30,832 bases of DNA, taken from positions 1 through 30,832 of IMG/VR virus record IMGVR_UViG_3300046463_000093; one strand, given 5' to 3'. The position numbers were made by a program, and so were the translations under genes. A model generated the notes under the pieces. The model was not told the DNA's origin, did no database searches, and worked only from the letters and a program-made list of their open reading frames with translations. Origin of the DNA: a virus. Positions 14,029 through 22,097 of this stretch are shown here, one piece after another (position 1 is the stretch's first letter; every line of letters starts with the position of its first letter).

Positions 14029-14238
14029 ATGGCAAATGCTTATCTCGGCGGTCACCAAGTGTGGAATCTTTGGCGCGGCGCCGGAACCGCTGACTACGCT
14101 ACGGGAGAACTAGATCGCGCTAATAAAGAAAAAGACGTAATCGGCCGCTTGGATGAAATTTCCGCACATTTACAATCAAGCGCATCCCTAGATTATCAAA
14201 CCGAAAAACATCGTTCTCGGCTAATTAAAGCAAAATAA
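14029..14238 (+). CDS. Small protein coupled to the radical SAM gene, 69 aa
   Basis: The ATG at 14029 follows the glycosyltransferase stop directly, and the stop overlaps the radical SAM ATG (TAATG at 14236-14240). The N-terminal part is Gly- and aromatic-rich (MANAYLGGHQVWNLWRGAG) and the rest is a charged helix. There are no cysteines. Its tight coupling to a SPASM enzyme makes it a possible substrate or partner of that enzyme; it could equally be a phage structural peptide. No family was recognised. Confidence 0.55.
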   Translation: MANAYLGGHQVWNLWRGAGTADYATGELDRANKEKDVIGRLDEISAHLQSSASLDYQTEKHRSRLIKAK

Positions 14239-15194
14239 TGAGCATTACCGAACGCATTGACGCGATAACGAAGATTGCTCCTGAATATCTTAATACTGTT
14301 TTGCCTGCGCCCAAGTCTGTAAAAATCGAGCTTACCGGACGCTGCAATTTCTCATGCTCGTTCTGTGCGCGGTCTCTGGAGTTGCGCGACCAGAAGGATA
14401 TGTCGCGCGGCATGTTCGAGCGGCTTGCGCTGGAAATGCGCGAGGCTGGCGTCGAGGAATTGGGACTGTTCTATTTGGGCGAAAGCCTGATGTGCGGATG
14501 GCTTGAGGAAGCTGTCAAGTTCGCCAAGCATACGGCTAAATTTCCATATGTGTTCTTGACGACGAACGGCTCACTCGCCAAGCCACAACGGCTGCGCAAG
14601 CTGTTTGGCGCAGGATTGGATAGCCTCAAGTTCTCCTTGAACTACGCCGACGAAAAGCAGTTCGTTGAGATATCGCGCAGCAATCCGAAGCTGTTTGATA
14701 TCATGATATCAAATATCAAGTCGGCCAAGGCAGAGCGCGACCAAATCGAGAAAGACATCGGCCACCGCTGCGGACTATACGCCTCCTATATTCAGTATGA
14801 CGGCGAACAGGCCAAGCGCATGGGCGCGATGGTTGAAGAACTGGCACCGTATCTCGATGAGATTTATGCGCTGCCGCTCTACAGCCAAGCCGAGTTGGTT
14901 GGCGACAGCGAGCGCGATAAAGGCTGGAACGTCACGGCGGGAAACCGCGGCAGGATCGGTGCCTTACGGTCGCCAATCCCTTGCTGGGCCGCCTTCCAAG
15001 AGGGCCACATAACGCATAACGGCCGCCTCAGCGCCTGCTGCTTTGACCACGATGGCCGCTTTGAAATGGGCGACCTGACCAAGCAATCGTTCATGGAGGC
15101 GTGGAATTCTGCTGCGTTCCAATCGCTGCGAGGTTCGCACTTATGCGGCGACGTGCGCGGGACGGCGTGCGAAACCTGTGTTGCTTACTCTTAG
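14238..15194 (+). CDS. Radical SAM protein with SPASM domain
   Basis: The 318-residue enzyme carries the radical SAM cluster motif CNFSCSFC (C36, C40, C43) in the expected Cx3Cx2C spacing near the N-terminus, followed by the TIM-barrel pattern (LGLFYLGESLM, FLTTNGSLA). The C-terminal SPASM part has C249 (PCWAAF), C267/C268 (SACCFDHDGR), C303, C311 and C314 (CETC), enough to bind extra iron-sulfur clusters. SPASM enzymes modify peptides or sugar-derived substrates by radical chemistry. It lies between two glycosyltransferases and next to two methyltransferases. It is rare in a virion operon. The substrate is unknown: sugar or peptide are both possible. Confidence 0.9.
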   Translation: MSITERIDAITKIAPEYLNTVLPAPKSVKIELTGRCNFSCSFCARSLELRDQKDMSRGMFERLALEMREAGVEELGLFYLGESLMCGWLEEAVKFAKHTAKFPYVFLTTNGSLAKPQRLRKLFGAGLDSLKFSLNYADEKQFVEISRSNPKLFDIMISNIKSAKAERDQIEKDIGHRCGLYASYIQYDGEQAKRMGAMVEELAPYLDEIYALPLYSQAELVGDSERDKGWNVTAGNRGRIGALRSPIPCWAAFQEGHITHNGRLSACCFDHDGRFEMGDLTKQSFMEAWNSAAFQSLRGSHLCGDVRGTACETCVAYS

Positions 15195-15206
15195 GAGGCC
15201 GCTGTC
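15193..15206 (+). promoter_or_regulatory. Perfect Shine-Dalgarno AGGAGG before a GTC codon
   Basis: AGGAGG at 15193-15198 overlaps the radical SAM stop (TAG 15192-15194). Five bases later, at 15204-15206, lies GTC, where homologous-looking proteins would start (continuing GYGDEILGSG). No ATG, GTG or TTG occurs in this frame until 15381. The site decides the start of the next gene and marks an unusual or mutated initiator. Confidence 0.55.
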
Positions 15207-16007
15207 GGATACGGCGACGAGATCCTTGGGAGCGGTCTAGCCAAGGGCGCGGCTAAATATAGGCGGGTTGCTTTCGGTGACGGCAATAAGATTATCTGGC
15301 ATCGCAACGCGCATGAGATATTCCGGGGAAATCCCAACGTTGCGCCGCCCGGATCTGAAGGCAGCGAACCTGTAGACTGGGTGCTTCATTATCCAGGTTG
15401 CCGGGTTTATGCCCGCAGATGGGAAGGGCGCTGGGTTTGGAATCCCGGCTTTAAGGCGATCCCCGGCGAGATTTATCTGACCGAGCAAGAGCGCGGATGG
15501 GCCGCGCAGAACGACGCCGACATTATTGTAGAGCCTAACGTAAAGTATCAGTCTCCGAACAAGCAATGGCCGGTCGATCGTTACCAGAAGGTTGTCGATA
15601 GTCTTTGCGCAGCTGGGTTCAATGTGGCGCAGTTCGCGACAGGAAAACATTTGTTGCGTGGCGCTAGGGTTATTGATGCGCCAAGTTTTCGTGCTGCTTG
15701 CGCCGTATTGGAACGCGCGCAGTTATTTATAGGCCCAGAGGGCGGGCTGCACCACGCAGCGGCGGCAGTCAATACGGATGCTGTTGTTATCTTCGGCGGG
15801 TTCATAGGCCCGCTGGTTACAGGGTACGATTCGCATATCAACCTGTTCACCGGAACGGATAGGGGATGTGGGAATAATATGCCCTGCGCTCACTGCAAGA
15901 TTTGCATGGATCGCATAACGGTCGAGAAGGTTTTGGAATCCGCTGATAAGTTCTTGACAGGCGGTATGCACATTGTCGGACGCAAACATCAGCACATCAA
16001 TGTCTGA
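15204..16007 (+). CDS. Heptosyltransferase-like GT-B glycosyltransferase (GT9 type)
   Basis: Starting at GTC the protein has 267 residues: GYGDEILGSGLAKG at the N-terminus, then IIWHRNAHEIFRGNPNVAPP, and a C-terminal half with PNKQWPVDRYQKVVDSL and FIGPEGGLHHAAAAVNTDAV, the donor-binding loop of ADP-heptose-type GT-B enzymes. A Cys-rich segment CGNNMPCAHCKICM (about residues 221-234) follows, possibly structural. It transfers a sugar onto a glycan or protein. The start is abnormal: AGGAGG precedes a GTC, and the first standard start (GTG 15381) would remove 59 residues including the N-terminal Rossmann loop. It may therefore use a rare start, arise by readthrough of the radical SAM TAG, or be damaged. 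Confidence 0.7.
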   Translation, partial: VGYGDEILGSGLAKGAAKYRRVAFGDGNKIIWHRNAHEIFRGNPNVAPPGSEGSEPVDWVLHYPGCRVYARRWEGRWVWNPGFKAIPGEIYLTEQERGWAAQNDADIIVEPNVKYQSPNKQWPVDRYQKVVDSLCAAGFNVAQFATGKHLLRGARVIDAPSFRAACAVLERAQLFIGPEGGLHHAAAAVNTDAVVIFGGFIGPLVTGYDSHINLFTGTDRGCGNNMPCAHCKICMDRITVEKVLESADKFLTGGMHIVGRKHQHINV

Positions 16008-16524
16008 TTTGATTTCCGAAGAATATCGCAGTCAATTGCTGGCGATGAACGCCGCGGGTGCCTGGGGTGGCGGAGGAGCTAGTTTCGCCAAGCACGCTTA
16101 CAAGCTTGTCAAGCATTACGAGGCCAAGACAATTCTGGATTACGGTTGCGGGCCGGGGACTTTCAAGAAAGCCCTAGCCCAAACTGATTTGACAATCATC
16201 GAATACGATCCTGGAATACCAGGCAAAGAGGCATTACCGCAGCCCGCTGAAATTGTTATTTGTGGCGATGTTCTTGAGCATATCGAGCCGGACAAACTGC
16301 CGAATGTGCTTGCGCATATTCACAGCCTGACTTTGAAGGCAGCCGCCCTGATGATTTCGCTAAGGCCCGCTGAAAAGCGCCTACCGGACGGCCGCAACGC
16401 TCATTTGATAATCGACAATGCGGCATGGTGGTTCCAGCAAATATCAAAGTTTGATTGGAAAGTGGAATATTTGCCGATCCCAAAGCGCCCTGACATTGGA
16501 AGGTTCCTGGCGGTGAAGGTTTGA
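16000..16524 (+). CDS. Class I SAM-dependent methyltransferase
   Basis: From the ATG at 16000 (174 aa; overlaps the GT-B stop by 8 bases), motif I ILDYGCGPGTF and motif II-like VICGDVLEHIEPDKL are clear. The C-terminal substrate part contains GRNAHLIIDNAAWWFQQI. A TTG at 15973 would add nine residues of unlikely sequence. It transfers a methyl group from S-adenosylmethionine, probably to a sugar or other small acceptor given its neighbours. It overlaps the next gene as TTGA. Confidence 0.8.
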   Translation: MSDLISEEYRSQLLAMNAAGAWGGGGASFAKHAYKLVKHYEAKTILDYGCGPGTFKKALAQTDLTIIEYDPGIPGKEALPQPAEIVICGDVLEHIEPDKLPNVLAHIHSLTLKAAALMISLRPAEKRLPDGRNAHLIIDNAAWWFQQISKFDWKVEYLPIPKRPDIGRFLAVKV

Positions 16525-17174
16525 AACAAGTCAAAGGATTCTGGCTACCGAACGGCGAGGAACACCTTGTCCAGTTCTTGAATGATGGACCGGAGTTTGC
16601 CGGTGGTCCGACCTATCAATTGCGCAAACTTTTACCGGCGCTGCAATACGTCAAGAACTTCCGCCATGCAGTTGACATCGGCGCGCATTGTGGGTTGTGG
16701 GCTAGGCCATTAGCGGCCATGTTCCGGAAGGTCACGGCTTTCGAGCCAGTGGCAAGACACCGCGAATGCCTTGAGGAAAATATTGTAGAGTTCGGTATTG
16801 ATAATATCACGGTGCAGCCGTTCGCCCTTGGCGACGAGGAAAAGGAAATCTGCCTAAAGACTGGCGCTAGTTCGAGCGGAGATACGTTTGTTTCTCCCGG
16901 CGGAGAGCATCAAGCGAAAATGCGAAAGCTTGACTCGTTCGGATTGACACAAGTTGATTTCATAAAATGTGACGCCGAAGGATTCGAGTACTTCATTATG
17001 AAGGGCGGCGAGAAAACTATTAGACAATGCAATCCGTGCATCGTGGTGGAGCAGAAGCCGAACAAGGGCAAGAATTTCGGCATAGACGATACCGCTGCGG
17101 TTAGCCTTTTGACTGACTGGGGCGCCAAACTCAGGTTTCAGATTTCCGGCGATTTTGTCCTTTCCTGGCAATAG
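16521..17174 (+). CDS. FkbM-family methyltransferase
   Basis: The 217-residue product shows the FkbM pattern: HAVDIGAHCGLWARPLAAMF with the SAM-binding loop, VTAFEPVARHRECLEENI, and DFIKCDAEGFEYFIMKGGE, where the acidic DAEG segment follows the central strand. FkbM enzymes O-methylate sugars or polyketides. The TTG start at 16521 overlaps the previous stop (TTGA). Two methyltransferases in a row next to glycosyltransferases suggests methylated sugar decoration. Exact substrate unknown. Confidence 0.85.
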   Translation: MKQVKGFWLPNGEEHLVQFLNDGPEFAGGPTYQLRKLLPALQYVKNFRHAVDIGAHCGLWARPLAAMFRKVTAFEPVARHRECLEENIVEFGIDNITVQPFALGDEEKEICLKTGASSSGDTFVSPGGEHQAKMRKLDSFGLTQVDFIKCDAEGFEYFIMKGGEKTIRQCNPCIVVEQKPNKGKNFGIDDTAAVSLLTDWGAKLRFQISGDFVLSWQ

Positions 17175-17954
17175 ATGCTATGGCTCAAGCTTGAGCGCGA
17201 ACGACTAGAAAAGACCACGCGCATATTAAGCGCGCTTGGGGCGGGCTGGGGCGAACCAGCCCAGATGACTCAGGATGACCCTCCTGACGATGGCAATCCG
17301 TTTGTTGTCTGGGGGCAATTGTATTCTGCGCTTCGGTTAATCCCGCAGGCATTAAAGACCGGACGCCCGTTCTGGCAACTCGATAACGGCTTCTGGCAGC
17401 CGGGACGTGGCGGCAACGGCGGATTTTACCGGCTTAATTATCGCGGCCTGTCTCCGATATTAATGGACGAACCGAGCGCACAGCGCGGGTTCTATGGCTC
17501 TCCGTTGCTAAAGCCGTGGCGCAAGACCGGAAAGCACATTCTGCTGGCATTTCCAGGAGATGGTTTCGGACGATCCGTTGGCCTCGATATGACGCAATGG
17601 GCCGAGGATATGAAGCGGATTCTCCCGACAAAAACAGACCGCCCCATTGTTGTTCGTCCGAAGAAATGCGGCACACCGTTAGCCAAGCATTTTGACGATT
17701 GCTGGGCCCTTGTAACTCATTCTAGCAACGTGGCCGTTGATGCTGCAATCGCGGGTGTCCCGGTTTTTGTTGCTGCTTCCAATCCTGCTGCTCCGGTTGG
17801 AAATCTTGATCTGGAAGATTTGGAAAACCCGGTTATGCCGGCGAGGAAGAAATGGCTCTATTCGCTCTCCTGCCAGCAATACACGATTGAAGAAATGAAG
17901 AACGGCACGGCATACGAATTCATGAGCATGGTTAGAAAACAGGTGGACGCATGA
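17175..17954 (+). CDS. Capsular polysaccharide synthesis-like protein (GT-B C-terminal type)
   Basis: The 259-residue protein starts right after the FkbM stop. The first part has FVVWGQLYSALRLIPQALK and PFWQLDNGFW, and the second contains WALVTHSSNVAVDAAIAGVP, the serine-rich loop followed by helix typical of capsule-synthesis (KpsS/KpsC-like) and other GT-B enzymes, then PVFVAASNPAAPVGNL. In those families this loop binds the nucleotide-sugar donor. It ends overlapping the next gene as ATGA. It probably completes the sugar cassette; the exact reaction is unknown. Confidence 0.6.
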   Translation: MLWLKLERERLEKTTRILSALGAGWGEPAQMTQDDPPDDGNPFVVWGQLYSALRLIPQALKTGRPFWQLDNGFWQPGRGGNGGFYRLNYRGLSPILMDEPSAQRGFYGSPLLKPWRKTGKHILLAFPGDGFGRSVGLDMTQWAEDMKRILPTKTDRPIVVRPKKCGTPLAKHFDDCWALVTHSSNVAVDAAIAGVPVFVAASNPAAPVGNLDLEDLENPVMPARKKWLYSLSCQQYTIEEMKNGTAYEFMSMVRKQVDA

Positions 17955-18271
17955 GTTCATGGTGGCGTAAGGCTGCAATTCTTGCTGGGGCAACGTCTGG
18001 TCCCGGATCATGGCGCAAGCGCGCTGCCATTGCTCTTGGCGCAAATAATCAGACTGGCGACACATGGTCGCGAAAGATAGTCGTACAAGAAGGCGTCAAG
18101 GACACGACATTTGGTCCGTGGGATCGCAGATTGGTAACGCCTATTGCTGGTGTTGGCCCGTGGGCGCGCAAGATTTATAACGCCGGATTTGGTCCGCCTG
18201 GGGATTTGCTGCTTACGGACGGCGCATCTCATGTGCTGCTTACCGACGCATCATCAAAACTAATTCTATAA
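17951..18271 (+). CDS. W-x-R-K repeat protein with tail-type C-terminal motif, 106 aa
   Basis: Five repeats carry a Trp followed by basic residues: SSWWRKAAILAGA, GSWRKRAAIALGA, DTWSRKIV, GPWDRRLV and GPWARKIY, at intervals of about 15-22 residues. The C-terminus from residue 84 is GDLLLTDGASHVLLTDASSK, nearly matching the motif in the protein at 22098. There is no signal peptide. Its position between the sugar cassette and the tail fibre makes a minor tail or adhesin role likely. The repeats are obvious in the sequence; no family was recognised. Confidence 0.6.
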   Translation: MSSWWRKAAILAGATSGPGSWRKRAAIALGANNQTGDTWSRKIVVQEGVKDTTFGPWDRRLVTPIAGVGPWARKIYNAGFGPPGDLLLTDGASHVLLTDASSKLIL

Positions 18272-18283
18272 GGTATATTTTAT

Positions 18284-19981
18284 ATGGCTGATTCTACAGT
18301 CGCCGCATTAACTGCGGCATCGACGCTGGACGGCACGGAGCTTTATTATACCGTACAGGGCGCAGCCGATCGCAAGGCTACGGGCGCGCAGATCAAGACG
18401 CTTGTAAGCTCAAGCCCGACACTGGTGACGCCGACGCTTGGTGTTGCTACCGCTACATCCATCAACAAGATGGCCATTACAGCGCCAGCAACAAGTTCAA
18501 CGCTTGCTGTGGCTGATGGCAAGACCCTAACCGCCAGCAACACATTGACGCTGACTGCGACGGATGGATCAACGCTTGCCATAGGGACGGGCGGCACGCT
18601 CGGCAGCAACGCATATACCTCAACGGCATATGCGCCAGCGGCATCTCCTACCATTACAGGCCACGCCACGATTGAAGGCGTAACCGCCACGGGGGCGACA
18701 GGCACCGGCAAGTTTGTATTCGATGGGACGCCGACTCTTGTAACCCCGGTCCTCGGAGCGGCGACGGGGACATCAATTACAGTTAGTGGCGCTCTCTCAA
18801 GCGGCACGCAGCAATCAGCCCAAGGTTCGCTAGTTCTCAACAATACGGCGGCTGGGGCTTTCGCAACGACTATCAAGTCGTCCAACAGCGCAACCGCTGC
18901 CGTCACTTATACATTGCCGACGGCGGTAGGAGCATCAGGAACAGTCCTGACGGATGCGGCGGGAAACGGTGTTCTCAGTTGGGCGGCGGGTGGCGGCGGC
19001 GGTGCAACGCTTGGTGCAAACACATTTACCGATACGCAAACCATTACGCAGGGAACTGCGACACATGCTCTTCTCGTAAGCACAGGCGGGTCAAATACCG
19101 GCTCAGATGCAACGTCGGCAGTCAGTCTTGCGTGGACTCTAAACACATCTGGTTCTCCGGATGTGTTCAAGTTGGCCGTAACGGATACGGCGGGAGGGGC
19201 ATCCACAAAAATAATGAATATTTACGGGGGCTCCTCAGGGACGACAAGTTTGTTTAGTGTGGATCGAGTTGGCAGTATTATTATGGGAGGCGATACCGGG
19301 GGCGGAACATATAATGCTACAATAGATTCTGGACAATGCGGCCTTCATTTAGATGCAAATGGCAGCAGTTTTATTTTTGGAGTTGCTAGTAACACTTTCC
19401 AGATTGGGAAGATTGATGCTCCGGTACCAGATGCACAAACCTTACAGGTGCAATCCACTTCTGTAGGATCCGGGAATAACGCGGGGGCTGACTTTACGAT
19501 TAGGGCATCATTATCAAATGGCAGTGGCGTGGGCGGGAAAATAATATTCAAATCATCCCTGTCATCAGCCGGGTCTGGAAATCTGAATACTGCCGCCGCA
19601 TCATTGACAATTGCAAATTCTAGCGCAACCGGAATAGCCTTCAATGGCTATGGCGCGGGCGCACTTTCGACTGACGCCAGTGGCAATATAACTGCAACAT
19701 CTGATGAAAAGGTAAAGGATATTCAGGGTTCATTTATTTCGGGCCTTGCTGAAATAATGCAGATAAACCCCATTCGTTATCGCTGGAAACAAGGCAGCGG
19801 AATGGAAACGCTACACGAATATGCTGGATTTGGAGCGCGGAACGTCAATAGCGCAATTCCCCTTGCCACCGGCATGACGCCGGACGGGCTGCTTACCTTG
19901 CAAGATCGCGCTCTACTCGCGACCTGCGTCAATGCGATCAAGGAACTCGCTAACAGGATTGGCCCTGATGCAAACCCTTGA
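18284..19981 (+). CDS. Tail fibre/spike with C-terminal S74 chaperone domain
   Basis: The 565-residue protein starts MADSTVAALTAASTLDGTEL, then has long Gly/Ala/Ser/Thr repeats typical of trimeric beta-structured fibres (for example TVSGALSSGTQQ and ANTFTDTQTIT). The C-terminal domain (about 465-565) is of the peptidase S74 type: S473 in TSDEKVKDI, with K478 five residues later, the Ser-x4-Lys dyad of the endosialidase chaperone, then MQINPIRYRWK, HEYAGFGARNVNSAIP and LATCVNAIKELANRI. After trimer folding the chaperone would cut itself off just before S473. AAGG lies ten bases before the ATG. It recognises host surface glycans or proteins. Confidence 0.88.
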   Translation: MADSTVAALTAASTLDGTELYYTVQGAADRKATGAQIKTLVSSSPTLVTPTLGVATATSINKMAITAPATSSTLAVADGKTLTASNTLTLTATDGSTLAIGTGGTLGSNAYTSTAYAPAASPTITGHATIEGVTATGATGTGKFVFDGTPTLVTPVLGAATGTSITVSGALSSGTQQSAQGSLVLNNTAAGAFATTIKSSNSATAAVTYTLPTAVGASGTVLTDAAGNGVLSWAAGGGGGATLGANTFTDTQTITQGTATHALLVSTGGSNTGSDATSAVSLAWTLNTSGSPDVFKLAVTDTAGGASTKIMNIYGGSSGTTSLFSVDRVGSIIMGGDTGGGTYNATIDSGQCGLHLDANGSSFIFGVASNTFQIGKIDAPVPDAQTLQVQSTSVGSGNNAGADFTIRASLSNGSGVGGKIIFKSSLSSAGSGNLNTAAASLTIANSSATGIAFNGYGAGALSTDASGNITATSDEKVKDIQGSFISGLAEIMQINPIRYRWKQGSGMETLHEYAGFGARNVNSAIPLATGMTPDGLLTLQDRALLATCVNAIKELANRIGPDANP

Positions 19982-20117
19982 GCAGCGACTAAAGACTGTG
20001 ATTGGTGAGCAGGTTTTTGTTATTCAAGAATTGCAAAGGCAACTTGAAGAATCTCAGGCAAAGATCAGAGACTTAGAACAGGAGCAGTCCAACACGCCAA
20101 AAGTTGTCTCAAAGTAA
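19968..20117 (+). CDS. Small coiled-coil protein after the tail fibre, 49 aa
   Basis: The ATG at 19968 overlaps the fibre gene by 14 bases. The product MQTLEQRLKTVIGEQVFVIQ... is almost wholly a heptad-repeat coiled coil (RQLEESQAKIRDLEQEQ). A longer form from 19932 would overlap the fibre more and is less likely. It may help fibre trimers assemble. No family was recognised. Confidence 0.6.
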   Translation: MQTLEQRLKTVIGEQVFVIQELQRQLEESQAKIRDLEQEQSNTPKVVSK

Positions 20118-21614
20118 ATGCCTACACTTGAGTCCATCGTCGGACCTGTCCCGGCCAATTATAATATGCTGCCTTGGCCGGGAGCATTTGCAACCGCGAC
20201 GGATTTTACCGTTACGGCACCAGCCAGGGTGCCTTTTTTCTGGACGAATACAAGGTCATCAATTGCTGCGGGGGTAACGGCCCCGGATGGATCAGAGAAC
20301 GCGCAAAAACTTGTCGAGAACTCAGGAAGCGGTACACATTTCGTTCAATCCACAAATGGTCCGACAACAAATATTTTTCCGGTTTCGCGCAAGATCGCTT
20401 TCATTGCCCAGGCGGCAGGAAGAACAAGAATTGTCGTCACGGATCAGAACTTTGAAATTGCAAATGACACTACGTCAATAGGGTTTGATTTATCAGGAGG
20501 CAATGTCGGATACGATAATGTCGTCGGCCCAAATGCAACATTGGTCGATACAGGAATGACCGCCCTCGGAGATGGTTGGTGGCTTGGCTGGTTTGACGTA
20601 ACTAATAGCGATCTTACTGACGGGGTTCGCCAATGGATGCAACAAATAAATTTAGATAATGGATCGGGCACGGCGGCGCGATCTATCAGCTATACAGGCG
20701 ATGGAACATCAGGGGTAAACATCTGGTGGGTCAACATGCTGCCAACAACGGCGTGGACGACTCAAAAACTTGGCCTATTTGATGATTTCAACGACCTATC
20801 AACGATAGACGTCAACGACACTAGGGCTCCTGGATTTAATTGGTACGTTCACAATCTGTTTCCCCATTCGTTTATGACTACGTTCGGATGGACAACAAAT
20901 CCTCCAAGTGTGCCTACTGCGCCAACCACTCTTTCGATTTCCAGTCCATCTGTTTTGAGAATTTACAATGGAAGTCCAACCGCGAACGGATGGGGCTCCC
21001 AGTTGTGGAGTGTGGCAACAGATGGAGGAAATGGGTATGTCGGCACAGTATTTTCTCCGCCGATGTTGATGGAAAGCTATTTTTTTGCGGCTAATTCCGG
21101 CGCAATGTGGGGATCAACGGTTAACGCTTTGCTGCCTACCATTCCGCCATCCGGCAGATTTTTAGAGTGGGATGTGTATGAGAGCACCGGAACCCAAGCG
21201 TATCAGACAGGAACGCGCACACTGCACGAATGGAGCAATCCATCATCCCCGGCGGACAACAAGAATGGATTTAGCTCCGGATTTTATATTCAATCGCAAT
21301 GGAATCGCGTTGCCGGCATGTGGATCCCTGCCGGTTCTGGATGGGGGGTGTTTTTGTCTTTTTGCAACGGCCAATATGTCATCAACACGGATGCCTCTTA
21401 CAATGCTGCGGCGCTCCCCTTGAACTGGACAGATCCCGTGATTGGAACGCCATCGGAAGCCGATATCGAAAAAATGCCGGTATTTTTTAGCTGCACCGAC
21501 GGCGATATTTTTTATATAGACTGGGTTAAGATTTACACAAACCAGACATTAGTAAATCGACATAGAACTGCATCTGACCATCAACGCGGTGTACGCCAAA
21601 TGCAGCAGGCATAA
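20118..21614 (+). CDS. GH16-like putative depolymerase/tail protein with N-terminal carbohydrate-binding-like region
   Basis: The 498-residue protein follows the coiled-coil gene directly. The first part (about residues 45-115) resembles phage carbohydrate-binding modules: VTAPDGSENAQKLVENSG and GTHFVQS. The second half looks like a concanavalin/GH16 jelly roll (NDLSTIDVNDTRAPGFNW ... GFSSGFYIQSQWN ... FYIDWVKIYTNQ). The motif EWDVYE (E350, D352, E355) matches the GH16 ExDxxE catalytic signature, though with Trp in place of the usual aliphatic residue. It may cut host capsule or exopolysaccharide. The catalytic call depends on the motif alone. Confidence 0.65.
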   Translation: MPTLESIVGPVPANYNMLPWPGAFATATDFTVTAPARVPFFWTNTRSSIAAGVTAPDGSENAQKLVENSGSGTHFVQSTNGPTTNIFPVSRKIAFIAQAAGRTRIVVTDQNFEIANDTTSIGFDLSGGNVGYDNVVGPNATLVDTGMTALGDGWWLGWFDVTNSDLTDGVRQWMQQINLDNGSGTAARSISYTGDGTSGVNIWWVNMLPTTAWTTQKLGLFDDFNDLSTIDVNDTRAPGFNWYVHNLFPHSFMTTFGWTTNPPSVPTAPTTLSISSPSVLRIYNGSPTANGWGSQLWSVATDGGNGYVGTVFSPPMLMESYFFAANSGAMWGSTVNALLPTIPPSGRFLEWDVYESTGTQAYQTGTRTLHEWSNPSSPADNKNGFSSGFYIQSQWNRVAGMWIPAGSGWGVFLSFCNGQYVINTDASYNAAALPLNWTDPVIGTPSEADIEKMPVFFSCTDGDIFYIDWVKIYTNQTLVNRHRTASDHQRGVRQMQQA

Positions 21615-22097
21615 ATGGCAACGCTAAAGCAATCCACGGCATATAACCGCACGTTTCTTCTAGTGGAGAGTGCAGATCATATCACAGGGTTAACCGGTGC
21701 GTCGCCATCGGTATATCTATCAAAAGCCGGCGGGGCATTCGGAGGTGCCATTACCGCGACCGTACATGAATTATCTTATGGGCAGTATTATATCGCGCTG
21801 ACGACCGGAGACACAGACACGCTTGGTGATTTGGCGTTTCATGTCACCGCTGCAAGCGGCGATCCGACCGATTTCGTTGACCAAATTACGGCTAACATTC
21901 TTGGCGACACGCTTCCGGCAAGCGTTGCTGGCGCTGTCGGGAGTGTCACTGGTTTAACCGCATCAGATGTCGGCGCCATCAAGACACAGACGGATAAAAT
22001 GGCATTCACCGTCACCCATAAAATAGACGCGAACATTCTCGCCGTTAATAGCGTAACAGTAAACGGCAATGGTGCCGGAATCCCGTGGGGGCCTTGA
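21615..22097 (+). CDS. Minor tail/adhesin protein, 160 aa
   Basis: It begins MATLKQSTAYNRTFLLVESA and continues DHITGLTGASPSVYLSKAGG and FGGAITATVHELSYGQYYIA, a sequence pattern repeatedly found in phage baseplate or fibre-associated proteins. It is beta-rich, with no signal peptide. The start directly follows the previous stop. The C-terminal part has a helix-like section (SDVGAIKTQTDKMAFTVTHK) and ends ILAVNSVTVNGNGAG. The role is inferred from resemblance and location. Confidence 0.65.
   Translation: MATLKQSTAYNRTFLLVESADHITGLTGASPSVYLSKAGGAFGGAITATVHELSYGQYYIALTTGDTDTLGDLAFHVTAASGDPTDFVDQITANILGDTLPASVAGAVGSVTGLTASDVGAIKTQTDKMAFTVTHKIDANILAVNSVTVNGNGAGIPWGP

Noticed and set aside
15381-16007. 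Standard GTG start for the GT-B gene
   Set aside because: It would remove 59 residues that read as the conserved N-terminal part of the family; the AGGAGG at 15193 points to 15204.
18346-18906. Minus-strand frame of 186 codons opposite the tail fibre
   Set aside because: A Val/Ala-rich shadow of repetitive Thr/Ala/Gly codons with no ribosome binding site.
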